NCBI GenBank assembly: GCA_022925895.1
Contig: JAKSYS010000060.1
Location: forward strand, 62,001 to 126,000
Source: Fragilaria crotonensis
Lineage: Eukaryota > Bacillariophyta > Fragilariophyceae > Fragilariales > Fragilariaceae
Direction: 5' to 3'
DNA length: 64,000 nt
Shown here piece after piece: positions 55,308-64,000 of the stretch. Position numbers and translations under genes: made by a program. The notes beneath the pieces were generated by a model. The model had not been told where the DNA came from. It saw only the letters and a list, made by a program, of their open reading frames with translations, and searched no databases. Position 1 is the stretch's first letter. Every line of letters begins with the position of its first letter.

Positions 55308-57649
55308 TTAGTTACTGCCGCTACTCGGGGCTACTTCTTGAAGCCACTCCTCGCGAATCTGCGTTACGCCGCGAATGTATGTCTTCTTTGTTGTTAACAT
55401 TTCCGTGTAAACAACGCTCTTGGGTGCGGGATTCCGTCCAAACATAGTGGATGTTGGGTGAATGGCGACCATTCGACCACCAATCTTTGTCTTGTATCGT
55501 CCTCGTGATGATTGAATCGCACCGGAGTTACCACGACTGTTGTCTTTAACTTCTACCGTTGCCTGAACACGCAAGGCCACCTGGAGAAAAAGTCCAGCAC
55601 AGATTGCCCTGAAGAATTGTTCGCGCTCCGAGCCACAGGATTGGTTCACATCCATACCAAGTCCATTTCGATCTGTACTACGACCACATATGTCTTTCAA
55701 TTGAGATCGAACATCAAGAGCGCGAATCAGTGCCCGTCCACTTATAAAGTTACGAGTGCACCAATCACCATGTGAAAGCTTGCCTTCCTGCTTTTTGTTG
55801 TGCTTGGACGCAGGCACAGCCTCTTGTCGCCAGGCTTGAAACACATTCAGTAGCGTGGGAATGTCGCCTTCGTGACTTGCGAATCGTCGATGTGCGGCTG
55901 CCGCTTTGCCGCTGAAATCGCCTTGACGATAAAGATGTTTTCAGTACTCATCATGGCAACTGCGGTCAACATTTCGGAAGTGCAGCCGTGTTTTGCAGAC
56001 TGTAGTAGCAAGTGTCCGAAGGTCGGATCCAAGGGCAGCCTGGCAAGTTTCTTTCCATACTCGGTCAGATTCATATCCTTGTCGACAGCAGCGAGATTGA
56101 ACAGCAATTCGAATGCGGCAAGCAAACTTTCGAGTGCTGGAGGCGTCAAAAAGTCAAATGTTCTTGGATCGTGCACGCCCATACCCTTGAGCTGAAGGAC
56201 AACTTGCGCCAGGTTGACGCGCAGAATCTCGGGGGTAATATTGGCATCCAACGCATCGAATGCGTCTTCCGTGTAAAGGCGAAAGCAAAAACCTTCTGAT
56301 ACTCGACCCGCTCGACCGGTTCGCTGTGCCGCCTGCGCTTGACTAATGTCGCTCACCGTCAAAGTCTCCATGCCTGTGGTGCTGCTGAAATCCCGAAGCT
56401 TGTGCTTGCCACAGTCTACGACGTAGCGAATGCCATCCAGCGTAACAGAGGTTTCAGCAATATTGGTAGACAACACAATTTTCCGTCTGCATCCCTGAGG
56501 CTTGGGAGCAAACGCTAGCATTTGGGCTGCGGGTGGCATGGCAGCGTATAGGACACACACCAACACATCGTTCACCAGCGATGTCATGGAGTTCAAATTG
56601 GTTCCAATACCCCCGATCGATTGCACCAAGTCCTGGTTCAACTCCACACTATCCCTTTTCAGATGCTGCTTGAGCAAGGTCGCTAGGTCTTCGATTTCCT
56701 CTTGACCTGGAAGAAATACTAAAACATCCCCATCTTCCTCCTCCTCATGAATCTGCAGAACTGTTGAAAGCGCAGCATCCAAATAGTCGTCTTGGGCCTC
56801 CTTGGTGTACAAAATTTGAACTGGAAACTGACGTCCGGGAATCTGAATCTTGGTGGCCTTCGGAAAGAACGTTTGAAACGTTTCGACATCGAGAGTCGCC
56901 GACATGACCACGACACGAAGAGGAGGCAATCGCATTTGGTGAGCCCGCATTTTCATACGTCGCTTGATCAAATCATCTTTCGATTCCTCTCCCTGTTGTT
57001 GCCCATCGACAAGTCCATTCTTGCTCTGGGCTGCATTTCGTCTCGCGTCCATGGCTCGCTTGACCACTCCAAAAAGGACATCCGTTTGTAATGATCTTTC
57101 GTGAGCTTCATCTAAAAAGACAACACCATATTTGGACAAGAGAGGATCGCTGGTGGCCTCCCGTAATAACAATCCGTCCGTCAAGTACACAATTTTAGTC
57201 TCCGCACAGGTCAAGTCATCAAAGCGCACTCGATGTCCCACTACAGTTCCGGGATGACATCCAACTTCTTGTGCGACGCGTTTCGCTACCGTCATGGCTG
57301 CCACGCGACGGGGCTGTGTCACGGCGATGGTTGTACTAAATTGTTTTTCTCGGCTCAGGAATCCTGCTTCGTGTAAGAATGCTGGAATTTGGGTTGATTT
57401 TCCGGATCCAGTCTCCGCCACAACCAAGACGACTTCATGACTCCTGATGAGTTCGATAAGTTCGGATCTATATTGGTAGACGGGGAGCTTTTTGCGCAGT
57501 GGAGCCAGTTCTTTTTTGGAGGTCTGTGGATCCTTTTCTGCCCTTTCCTTTGATTTCTTGGCTTTCTTGTTGGACTTAGAATGCGTCGGGTGGGCGTCGT
57601 CGCGCTTGCGCTTTGTGCTTGCAAAGACTTTGTTTAGAACGCTCGACAT
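55308..57649 (-). CDS. DEAH-box RNA helicase (DHX/DHR2-like), single-base frameshift
   Basis: ATP-dependent RNA helicase for ribosome biogenesis or splicing. The N-terminus is basic (STKRKRDDAHPTHSKSNKK). Motifs in order: AETGSGKST (I), TQPRRVAAM (Ia), FLDEAHERS (II), VMSATLD (III), VLSTNIAETSVTL (V) and QRTGRAGR (VI). The helicase-associated region and C-terminal OB-fold (KIGGRMVAIHPTSTMFG, VVYTEMLTTKKTYIRGV) complete the family plan. The frame breaks after SENIF-equivalent STENIF near 55932; one extra T there restores AAAAHRRFASHEGDIP and gives 780 residues. A relic copy at 62800-63060 retains that base. Either a recent mutation or a sequence error. Short length and no N-terminal domain favour DHR2/DHX33-like over Prp22. 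Confidence 0.88.
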
Positions 57650-58108
57650 TTCAGATATCTCTGAAGAGCTTCCGTTGCCGTTTCAATCAATAGTGAAGGG
57701 TGTTGGTGGCAATTGGCAATTGGCAATCATCGGCGTTTGTTCATTTACGCATCATGTACTCTGTCGTACTTCACATATTCATACTTTTTGGTACGCGACG
57801 ATGCTGATGATTCATGATGCGTCACGAGGTGTGCACGGTGATGAGTGAAAATCACGTACTGTGGTACAAGTACAGGTACTATCTCTAGAATGAAGATAGC
57901 TAATCTTTTCTTTTCGGCGGAAATGGACCTGTGCGTGAAGGATGGCCAATTGGCAACCCAGTAGATCAGTGATCAGTTTCTACTGTACTCGGAGTACTTT
58001 ACTACCAATTGTAACGAGTTTCTACAGAAGCACTACTAGAAAACATGATGTGTCCAACGAAGAACTCAAAACGGAAAACATTCGCCGAACAATCAAAATC
58101 GAAGAAAA
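57650..58108. other. Divergent promoter region
   Basis: Separates the helicase and ankyrin-like genes, which are transcribed away from each other. GTAC motifs occur at 57850-58010 (GTGGTACAAGTACAGGTACT; GTACTCGGAGTAC). No gene seen. Confidence 0.45.
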
Positions 58109-59740
58109 ATGACGGTCGATCGAACCTCCATCTCGGGACGGACGTCGCCCCTGTTGTTTCACTACTTAAGCGACCATCACGCAAACTGGTATCTGATAAG
58201 GAACCGCTTGACAGACTTGCCGGAAGAAGCTGCGGCTCGGAATCGTTACGGTAGAACGGCATTATACAAAGCTCTGTATCGTCGAGGCGAAGACTATCCT
58301 TCTTCACTGCTGGTCGGCTTACTGTTGGATGCTTACCCTCCAGCTATGTGGGAGAACGATCCCGAGTATTGTCCGTTAAAGGTGGCTTGTTGGCGTCGAG
58401 CCTCGCTTCCGATTCAAGAACGCTTGCTCCGATCTCGTCCAAGTCGTCCTTATGACGTCGCTGCTCTCTACGCCTTGTTGAAATCGTACGAGAATCTCTT
58501 CGGCGATGATCTCTTGCCAACAATCATCTATGGTGGTCGCGAGGGAGCTGAGATTTGGATGAAATTCTACGTGTTACTGAAATACTGCACACACAACACT
58601 ATGGAGAACCATCAGAATTTGCATGCCGCTGCTGCGACACCGACCTGCCCCCTGGAACTGCTGGCACTTAGTTTTTCGTTTTTTCCAGAACAAATTCGTC
58701 AACGTGACCGCTGTGGCAAACTTCCCCTTCACTACTATGTCATGGGCAATGGTCAGAGCTTGTCAGAAACGGCAGAACAAGTTAGTGAACTAACTCCAGT
58801 GGATGAGATCGAAAAACTTAAACACTTGCTCGACTGGTACCCAGAGGCGGTCACCATCCGCGACAGCTATTCACTGCGACTGCCGCTGCACTCTGCAATT
58901 GTACATGGGCGTCCATGGAGCTGGATTCAACTGATCCTAGGAGTGTCAACTGACGCTCTCTCGCAGGTCGATGGTGTGACACATCTCTATCCCTTTCAAC
59001 TTGCTGCCAACACGGAGACCTGCTCCTTGACAACCATCTTTGAACTGGTCCGAGCAGCGCCCTACCTTGTGACATCTGACAATCCGACGACTATTTATCT
59101 CAACTCCTTTCAGGAAGACGCCGCTCTCGCATCAGGTGAACAACTTGAATTTGAGACAGTCGAGGGAATGATGGGCGTCGCAAGCAGGAGGGATGATCCA
59201 GACCTCTGGAGGGACGTCCAAACGTTACTCTCTTATCGGGTGCCCACTGACCCGTGGTACGTTGTGCATGCCGTAGCTTCGCTTCCTCACTGTCCCCTCG
59301 TTCTGCTGGAATTGGCCGTTTTGATGCAGCATCATGAGCTAGAAATTCGCAATGCCGACGGGAACCTGCCGCTCCACCTCGCCGTCGCTCAGTCAAGATT
59401 TGACACTGGTGAAGACGATGATGATGACAATTATGATAGCGACGACGAGTCAGTGCGAACAACCCAAATCCGAATTCTCTTGAAGCATTATCCAGTCGCC
59501 GCGTCTCTCACTGACTCACGAGGACGACTACCTCTTCACGTTGCTGTTTGTTCTGGGCAACCGTGGACATCATTAAAGGCATTGATACAGGCATATCCTT
59601 CTGCTGTGTCGGAACGAGACGAGAGAGGTTTGTACCCGTTTCAAGTAGCGGCTGTCGAGGATGTTGCTGGAATTACGGAAGTGTATGAGCTGCTTCTCAC
59701 TGCACCACATTTGCTCTGCTCTGATCTTGTTGAGGCTTGA
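58109..59740 (+). CDS. Ankyrin-repeat-like protein, 543 residues
   Basis: Probable protein-interaction scaffold of a type greatly expanded in diatoms. Repeats of ankyrin character are seen at RNRYGRTALYKALYRRG, RDRCGKLPLHYYVM, RDSYSLRLPLHSAIVHGRPW, RNADGNLPLHLAVAQ, TDSRGRLPLHVAVCSGQPW and RDERGLYPFQVAAVED. The recurring pattern is D-x-x-G-x-x-P-L-H followed by a helix, with hydrophobic LL...YP pieces between. A short acidic stretch (EDDDDDNYDSDDES) lies near residue 440. No signal peptide, membrane segment or enzymatic domain. Start at 58109 is the first ATG of the frame; no intron needed. Its partner is unknown. Confidence 0.85.
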   Translation: MTVDRTSISGRTSPLLFHYLSDHHANWYLIRNRLTDLPEEAAARNRYGRTALYKALYRRGEDYPSSLLVGLLLDAYPPAMWENDPEYCPLKVACWRRASLPIQERLLRSRPSRPYDVAALYALLKSYENLFGDDLLPTIIYGGREGAEIWMKFYVLLKYCTHNTMENHQNLHAAAATPTCPLELLALSFSFFPEQIRQRDRCGKLPLHYYVMGNGQSLSETAEQVSELTPVDEIEKLKHLLDWYPEAVTIRDSYSLRLPLHSAIVHGRPWSWIQLILGVSTDALSQVDGVTHLYPFQLAANTETCSLTTIFELVRAAPYLVTSDNPTTIYLNSFQEDAALASGEQLEFETVEGMMGVASRRDDPDLWRDVQTLLSYRVPTDPWYVVHAVASLPHCPLVLLELAVLMQHHELEIRNADGNLPLHLAVAQSRFDTGEDDDDDNYDSDDESVRTTQIRILLKHYPVAASLTDSRGRLPLHVAVCSGQPWTSLKALIQAYPSAVSERDERGLYPFQVAAVEDVAGITEVYELLLTAPHLLCSDLVEA

Positions 59741-60518
59741 ACACACGTAGGATTGAAGAAGATTGCACTACCCTTGCTGTTTCTGAGCCTTATACATCTG
59801 ATACCACAAGAAGGTGCAGGACAATGAAAATGTTTCAACCAAGAGCAAACGTTGCAAGCGAAGCTTGCACCTGATGGGCAATCAATTGAGATTTCGTATG
59901 GCCCCGAAACGTGTGTACGAGATGTGTGCACTCATGTTGAATCTCTGAGACGAGGTTGTCGTCTCTAGTGATATAGGCGTTCTGTCGTGGTTGCTGTATA
60001 GATCGGAACTTCAGAATGATGAAAATGGATTCAAACAACGTGTAGCTGTCCTAGACACTGTTGTCAAATCCGACTGTCAAAGTATCACCTCCCTGGCAAG
60101 TATGAAAGCTGGCGACATCATGACGGTTGTCGGTGGGTGAAATTGGAATGGGTGCATTATTGCTGTATGCGCGGAATTACATTGTCCAAGCCTGACACCG
60201 CTTCCAAGCGGGAGGCCATATCGTCGATTTCCCGCTCACCCCAACCTCTAACTGGCACCGCATGCCATACAGTGAGATCGTATGACGACATCATCGGTTG
60301 GAGTGATCGTATGACATCATTGGATGGAGTTAAACAATACTGTTGGATCATATTGACCGAGATACAAGAGGAATCATGAACATTAGACTATTGATACAAT
60401 CGTCTCTCTAGGTTTCACCATGGATCACTTTTGAAACAACATTTCTGTTTGACTTTGAAATGTCGACAACCGAAGACAAGAGTCTCGTCTAGACCGACTC
60501 ACTTTATTGTAAAATCCA
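59741..60518. other. Convergent intergenic region, no gene seen
   Basis: Between the ankyrin-like gene and the 3' end of the TPR gene. A short stretch at 60085-60140 reads MKAGDIMTVVGG, like the end of a PDZ domain, but the frame is closed on both sides. GGAGTGATCGTATGACATCAT-like words recur near 60275-60330. Confidence 0.45.
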
Positions 60519-62072
60519 TTATCGACACTCTATTCTTCTTTTCCCACGGGAAAGATGAATCCCACCATTCGCTCTCGACAAAGATGCAAATGACTTGCAA
60601 ACACTCTCCATCTGGTTCACTGAAACAGGCGACAAGTCCTTATGCAGCTCTCCCAGCTTTCGCTTCACATCTTCGTCGCTTTCACCATTTGCATATAACG
60701 CCGCTATGAAATCCGTCAAGTAGGCGACGTGCGTCGCATCATCGTCATGCATAGACTGAATTCTGACGGCCATTTGATGATTATAGATCGCGTCACCGAA
60801 GCGATTTGTTTCACGAAGCAAAATGTTGCCGATTTTGTTGAGAACTCGCGCTGTTTCCACAGCGTCAACACTCCTCCCTAGGAACTCCCTTGAAAAGTAT
60901 CCCAGTGCTTCCTCCCACTTGCCACTTCTTTCAACCAAAATACCCATGGCGTGAAGGGAATCAGCTTCTTCCGATGTCAATGGCTGCAGCTGTGATCTTA
61001 ATTCCAGAGCCCGATGATGGTGAGTGAGGGCATCCTCGTACTGCCCTTGGTGGGTGCACAGTTCTCCCATCTCATATAGGCTTCTTGCCAGGTCAAGTGA
61101 GCATGGCGATAGCGTTTCTTGAATCGAGATAGCCTGAAGAAGATAAGACCGACCTGCTTCGTGATTTCCTGACGACATGTGCAAACCAGCAATGTGATGA
61201 AAGGTACTGGCAATCTCGAGCGAGTACGGAGCTACTGAATCTTGGATCTCCAGAGCCTTGGCGAAGTATGACATTGCTTGGCTTTGGCCTCCATTCTCGA
61301 GTTCATGCACTCGTCCAAGTTCGACGTAGGCGTTGGAGATTTCCAATGAAGCAGGAGCCTTTTCGTCGTACAGGGCAACAGCAAGGCCCAGCTGTTCCTT
61401 CGCCGCATCAATATCCTCCGCTTCGCGAAGAGCTCGTCCAAGTAAGTAGTGAACGCTCGCAACATCCAGCGAAGCGGGTGCCAATTCAGACAAGATTGAT
61501 AGCGCGCGTTTGAAAGATACAACCGCCTCTCGCGCCTCGCCCATGCTTTGTCGTGCCTGTCCAATATGAATATGTTGTATAGCACTCATGAGGGACCTTG
61601 GATTCAAAGACTCGTGGAAAGCCAAGGCCTTCTTGAGATATTGCAGTGCTGGCTTATATTGACGTTCCGACACCAAGCTCATTCCCACAAATTCTTGACT
61701 TTCGGCTTCAAAGCAAGTTCCTGGTTGAACGCTTGAGCGGATTTGGAGAGCTCTCGAGTGGAACTTCAAGCCACTGTCAATACCAGCTTCTTGGCTCAAA
61801 ATCCCGATTGATGATAATATGACGGCAACTTCGGGTGAGTTAGGCAGCAGAGAATCGACGATGGCGAGCGATCGCTTCATTAGTGTCAGCGCTTGGACAT
61901 GATTCCCCATTGCCTGTTCTTCATGGCCTCGACGTGATAACTCGACGGCGACAGAGATGCAACCTTCTGCTGACCTCCCTTCAGAAGATGTCGAGCGTTT
62001 GAGGTGATCGGTTGACATCGCTTCGCCATTGCGATACTTTCTTCCATCTGTGGAATCGTTTACGGGCACCAT
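60519..62072 (-). CDS. Tetratricopeptide-repeat protein, kinesin-light-chain-like TPRs
   Basis: About 517 residues from Met at 62072 (MVPVNDSTDG, minus-strand context GCCATGG); the frame runs on upstream to 62213. At least nine TPRs of about 42 residues fill the protein: for example ALTLMKRSLAIVDSLLPNSPE, ALQYLKKALAFHESLNPRS, AVVSFKRALSILSELAPASL, AMSYFAKALEIQDSVAPYSL and ALTHHHRALELRSQLQPLTS. The repeat spacing and ALxxxxxALxI pattern resemble kinesin light chain and NB-ARC-type TPRs. No other domain or signal peptide. It is a scaffold of unknown partner. Confidence 0.85.
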   Translation of the reverse strand: MVPVNDSTDGRKYRNGEAMSTDHLKRSTSSEGRSAEGCISVAVELSRRGHEEQAMGNHVQALTLMKRSLAIVDSLLPNSPEVAVILSSIGILSQEAGIDSGLKFHSRALQIRSSVQPGTCFEAESQEFVGMSLVSERQYKPALQYLKKALAFHESLNPRSLMSAIQHIHIGQARQSMGEAREAVVSFKRALSILSELAPASLDVASVHYLLGRALREAEDIDAAKEQLGLAVALYDEKAPASLEISNAYVELGRVHELENGGQSQAMSYFAKALEIQDSVAPYSLEIASTFHHIAGLHMSSGNHEAGRSYLLQAISIQETLSPCSLDLARSLYEMGELCTHQGQYEDALTHHHRALELRSQLQPLTSEEADSLHAMGILVERSGKWEEALGYFSREFLGRSVDAVETARVLNKIGNILLRETNRFGDAIYNHQMAVRIQSMHDDDATHVAYLTDFIAALYANGESDEDVKRKLGELHKDLSPVSVNQMESVCKSFASLSRANGGIHLSRGKRRIECR

Positions 62073-62799
62073 GGCGGCTTCTCGGACGGAGTTCGCGAGG
62101 TCGATCGAAAAAGATGGAAGACTCCTACGACAAGCTACAGTAGATAGAACGACGATATTTGAATGAGAAATGTAAATTTTGTGTCCGGTTGAAGATTTAT
62201 CAATTTGCATCAATAATAGGGCAATACTTCAGACGAGTCTATAGGTTGGGAAAAACTACCTGGTGCGGTAAATGTCTGAGGATAGCGAAGGTAAATGACG
62301 GATTGACTCTACAGGATGAGATCTAAATGCCTCTTTCGCTGGTCCTTGAATGAACACAGATCTAAACGACCTCCAGAAGGTCAGGTGTCAGGGATTCACC
62401 AGACATTTGCACCCAAATCTAGAACCAGAGCGGGACTAGAATTTTCGTCTTACTAATGATTGCACTATTTCGCCATTGATATTTTTGTGTACAGGGTGAC
62501 GACTTATTCTAAAAATGACTCGACATTTCTGTCACGAACCCCAGTTCTCCTGTTCGAAGGTCGAACTACATATGGAGGAACACTACGTACTTTAAGTCTT
62601 TCAGCCCTCCCAAAATCGAACCTAGCGGTACTGCTTCTGGTGGAAGACATCTTTGTCACGGACGTATCTATCGGCTAATGATGGAGACGTAAGGGCCCAA
62701 TAGCATCGTTCACCTTGTCTGTGATGTTGATAGATACCAATAGCATTCTGGTTTCCAACGTCCTGGAAAGGTCCGGCCTTGCAGGCAGGCCTGAAACCT

Positions 62800-63060
62800 T
62801 CATAAGCATGGAAATATCTCCTTCATAATTTGGGAATCGTCGATGTGCGGCAGCCGCTTTGCCGCTGAAATTGCCTTGACTGTAAAAGATGTTTTCAGAA
62901 CTCATCATGGCAACAGCGGTCAACATTTCGGAAATACAGACGTGTTTTGCAGCTGTCGTAGCAAGTGTATCCTTCTCCCCTGCATCAATGGGATGAGTGC
63001 CAAGTCGAAGGCTCAAGAGCCCGGATTTGTACTCGACATTGATGTCCCTCGGTGTAATGT
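62800..63060 (-). pseudogene. Relic fragment of the DEAH helicase gene
   Basis: 62825-62975 is closely similar to 55870-56005 of the helicase gene (shared AATCGTCGATGTGCGGC, GCCGCTTTGCCGCTGAAAT and TCATCATGGCAAC). Its translation has ISEMLTAVAMMSSENIF then GKAAAAHRRF, and weaker similarity continues to about 63060. The surrounding frame (62675-63169) shows no other helicase motif. The relic keeps one T that the main gene lacks at its frameshift. Confidence 0.88.
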
Positions 63061-63169
63061 GCCCTACATGCTCCGTTGTGCGTCCTGAGATGCTAGGAGC
63101 CATCACAGAAATCAAGCGTTTTCCAGATGTATGAAAATATTCTAATTGTGGTAAAGATTTGTCAGACAA

Positions 63170-63916
63170 TGGACTGGATCGCTAGACGCAAGAAAGTTTG
63201 CAGAAGTTTGGTCGTCATGAAGACAGGTTAAGGTAGGACAATCATTTGTGAATAGAATCATCCAACTGTAACCCCACCTGGTTCATGCATTAGGCCTAGA
63301 TTTCCAACGGGTGCTACCGGTAGCACCAGCTTTCGTTGAGTTTCATAGCTGTGCTTTTTTTCGTCTCCCTCTTTGCAATGGACTACTCGAGTACAAGTAC
63401 TACTACGACTATGCGTATGTTCGTATTTGTAAATACTGGTATCGGGTTTGCTACCGGTACTGTACCGTTCTTGACGAATTGCGTTTCGGATCGTCCGTCG
63501 TATGTACCAGGACTGGAATCCGTTCGTACTACTCCCGTTCTATAGGGTGTGCTGCAATCCCCAGCCACCCATCAGTTTGAGTTTTAGGAAGTTTTGCCAG
63601 CACCCGGAGGTTTCTGTTTCTGACATCGCTGGATCATACTTGTACTGCGAGTATGACTTGCAACTTGCAACTTGCAACTTGCAACTGCTACAGGCCAACA
63701 CGCTTATTCCATAATCGTACGCAAACAAGTCGTAGAACTTATACTCGGACGATATAGAGAATAGAGACCCCTTCGAATCGACAGCAGTCAAACTAAATCA
63801 AGGAACACTGTACATGTAAATTGTCTCTGCTTTCTTTCTTTCCCCCCATCGCTCAACTCGCACACTCGACGCCTGTACCCATCACTTAAAGCCCAACACA
63901 CACAACATCAACAACC
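63170..63916. other. Intergenic region upstream of NSA2
   Basis: No gene seen. GTAC motifs are dense at 63310-63540. A short repeat CTTGCAACTTGCAACTTGCAA lies near 63658. The last 100 bases before the ATG are pyrimidine- and CA-rich. Confidence 0.5.
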
Positions 63917-64000
63917 ATGCCTCAACACGAACATATGGAACGCCACCGCAAGTTGCACGGCCGTCGTTTTGACGCCGAGGAGCGCGAACGCAAAAAGGAG
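63917..64000 (+). CDS. NSA2: NSA2, 60S ribosome biogenesis factor (first 28 codons)
   Basis: The frame begins [17 protein letters not shown] and continues [11 protein letters not shown] to the window edge. This closely matches the very conserved N-terminus of NSA2 (eukaryotic consensus MPQNEYIE.H.KR.G.R), a nucleolar protein of pre-60S particles related to ribosomal protein eS8. The ATG sits in ACCATGC after a CA-rich leader. The rest of the gene is outside the window. Confidence 0.9.
   Translation, partial: MPQHEHMERHRKLHGRRFDAEERERKKE

Noticed and set aside
55920-55945. Programmed frameshift in the DEAH helicase
   Set aside because: The relic copy retains the missing base, so a simple one-base loss or a sequence error explains the break better.
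60085-60140. Possible PDZ-domain fragment (MKAGDIMTVVGG)
   Set aside because: Only a dozen residues fit, and the frame closes at once on both sides; too little to call.
1-64000. CRISPR arrays, rRNA and tRNA genes
   Set aside because: None seen: the tandem repeats lack regular spacers, no rRNA core sequence was recognised, and no convincing T-loop/acceptor pair was noticed by eye; a covariance search for tRNA was not possible.

Overview
This is a eukaryotic nuclear window, most likely from a diatom (probably a pennate one; species not determined). The evidence is a Copia element of the type common in diatoms, diatom-style ankyrin-like and Cys-rich secreted proteins, spliceosomal introns (several of only about 50 nt), and ordinary eukaryotic housekeeping genes: UTP6, a UFD2-type E4 ligase, an SCL-type SR protein, a DEAH helicase, a UPF0587 protein and NSA2. 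Genes lie on both strands as single units, not operons.

Left third (1-13123): a Ty1/copia polyprotein (integrase, reverse transcriptase, RNase H) is split inside its RNase H domain by a 9.3 kb CACTA/Plavaka-like DNA transposon (3095-12421). The transposon has CACAAGGTGG terminal inverted repeats and an AT target duplication; removing it and one AT restores the Copia reading frame exactly. It holds three genes, all broken by frameshifts: an accessory ORF, an ORF with an HxD...H signature resembling Fe(II)/2-oxoglutarate dioxygenases, and the transposase.

Middle (14-44 kb): a three-exon membrane protein, an MBOAT acyltransferase, UTP6 followed by a glycosyltransferase-like fragment and a decayed second UTP6 copy, a four-exon SR protein, a trypsin-like protease, the two-exon E4 ubiquitin ligase, a large two-exon protein joining a secreted TULIP/BPI-like N-terminal half to a tandem PqiA-like membrane half, and a second trypsin-like protease with a 156/162-bp tandem repeat and two frameshifts.

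44352-50869: a young DIRS-order (tyrosine recombinase) retrotransposon with PAT-like split direct repeats. gag and pol share one frame, separated by a single UGA in a UGA-CGG context; the recombinase ORF overlaps pol in another frame and has no usable ATG. Two recoding events are therefore predicted. It sits about 200 bp upstream of the second protease.

Right end (54.6-64 kb): a UPF0587 (CZIB) family gene lacking the CxxC motifs, a DEAH helicase with one single-base frameshift, an ankyrin-like protein, a TPR protein, a relic of the DEAH helicase that keeps the missing base, and the first 28 codons of NSA2.

Many intergenic stretches are visibly rich in GTAC. All exon models were read by eye from splice motifs and frame agreement. 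Recurrent single-base frameshifts, often beside homopolymers, may be residual assembly errors in some genes.
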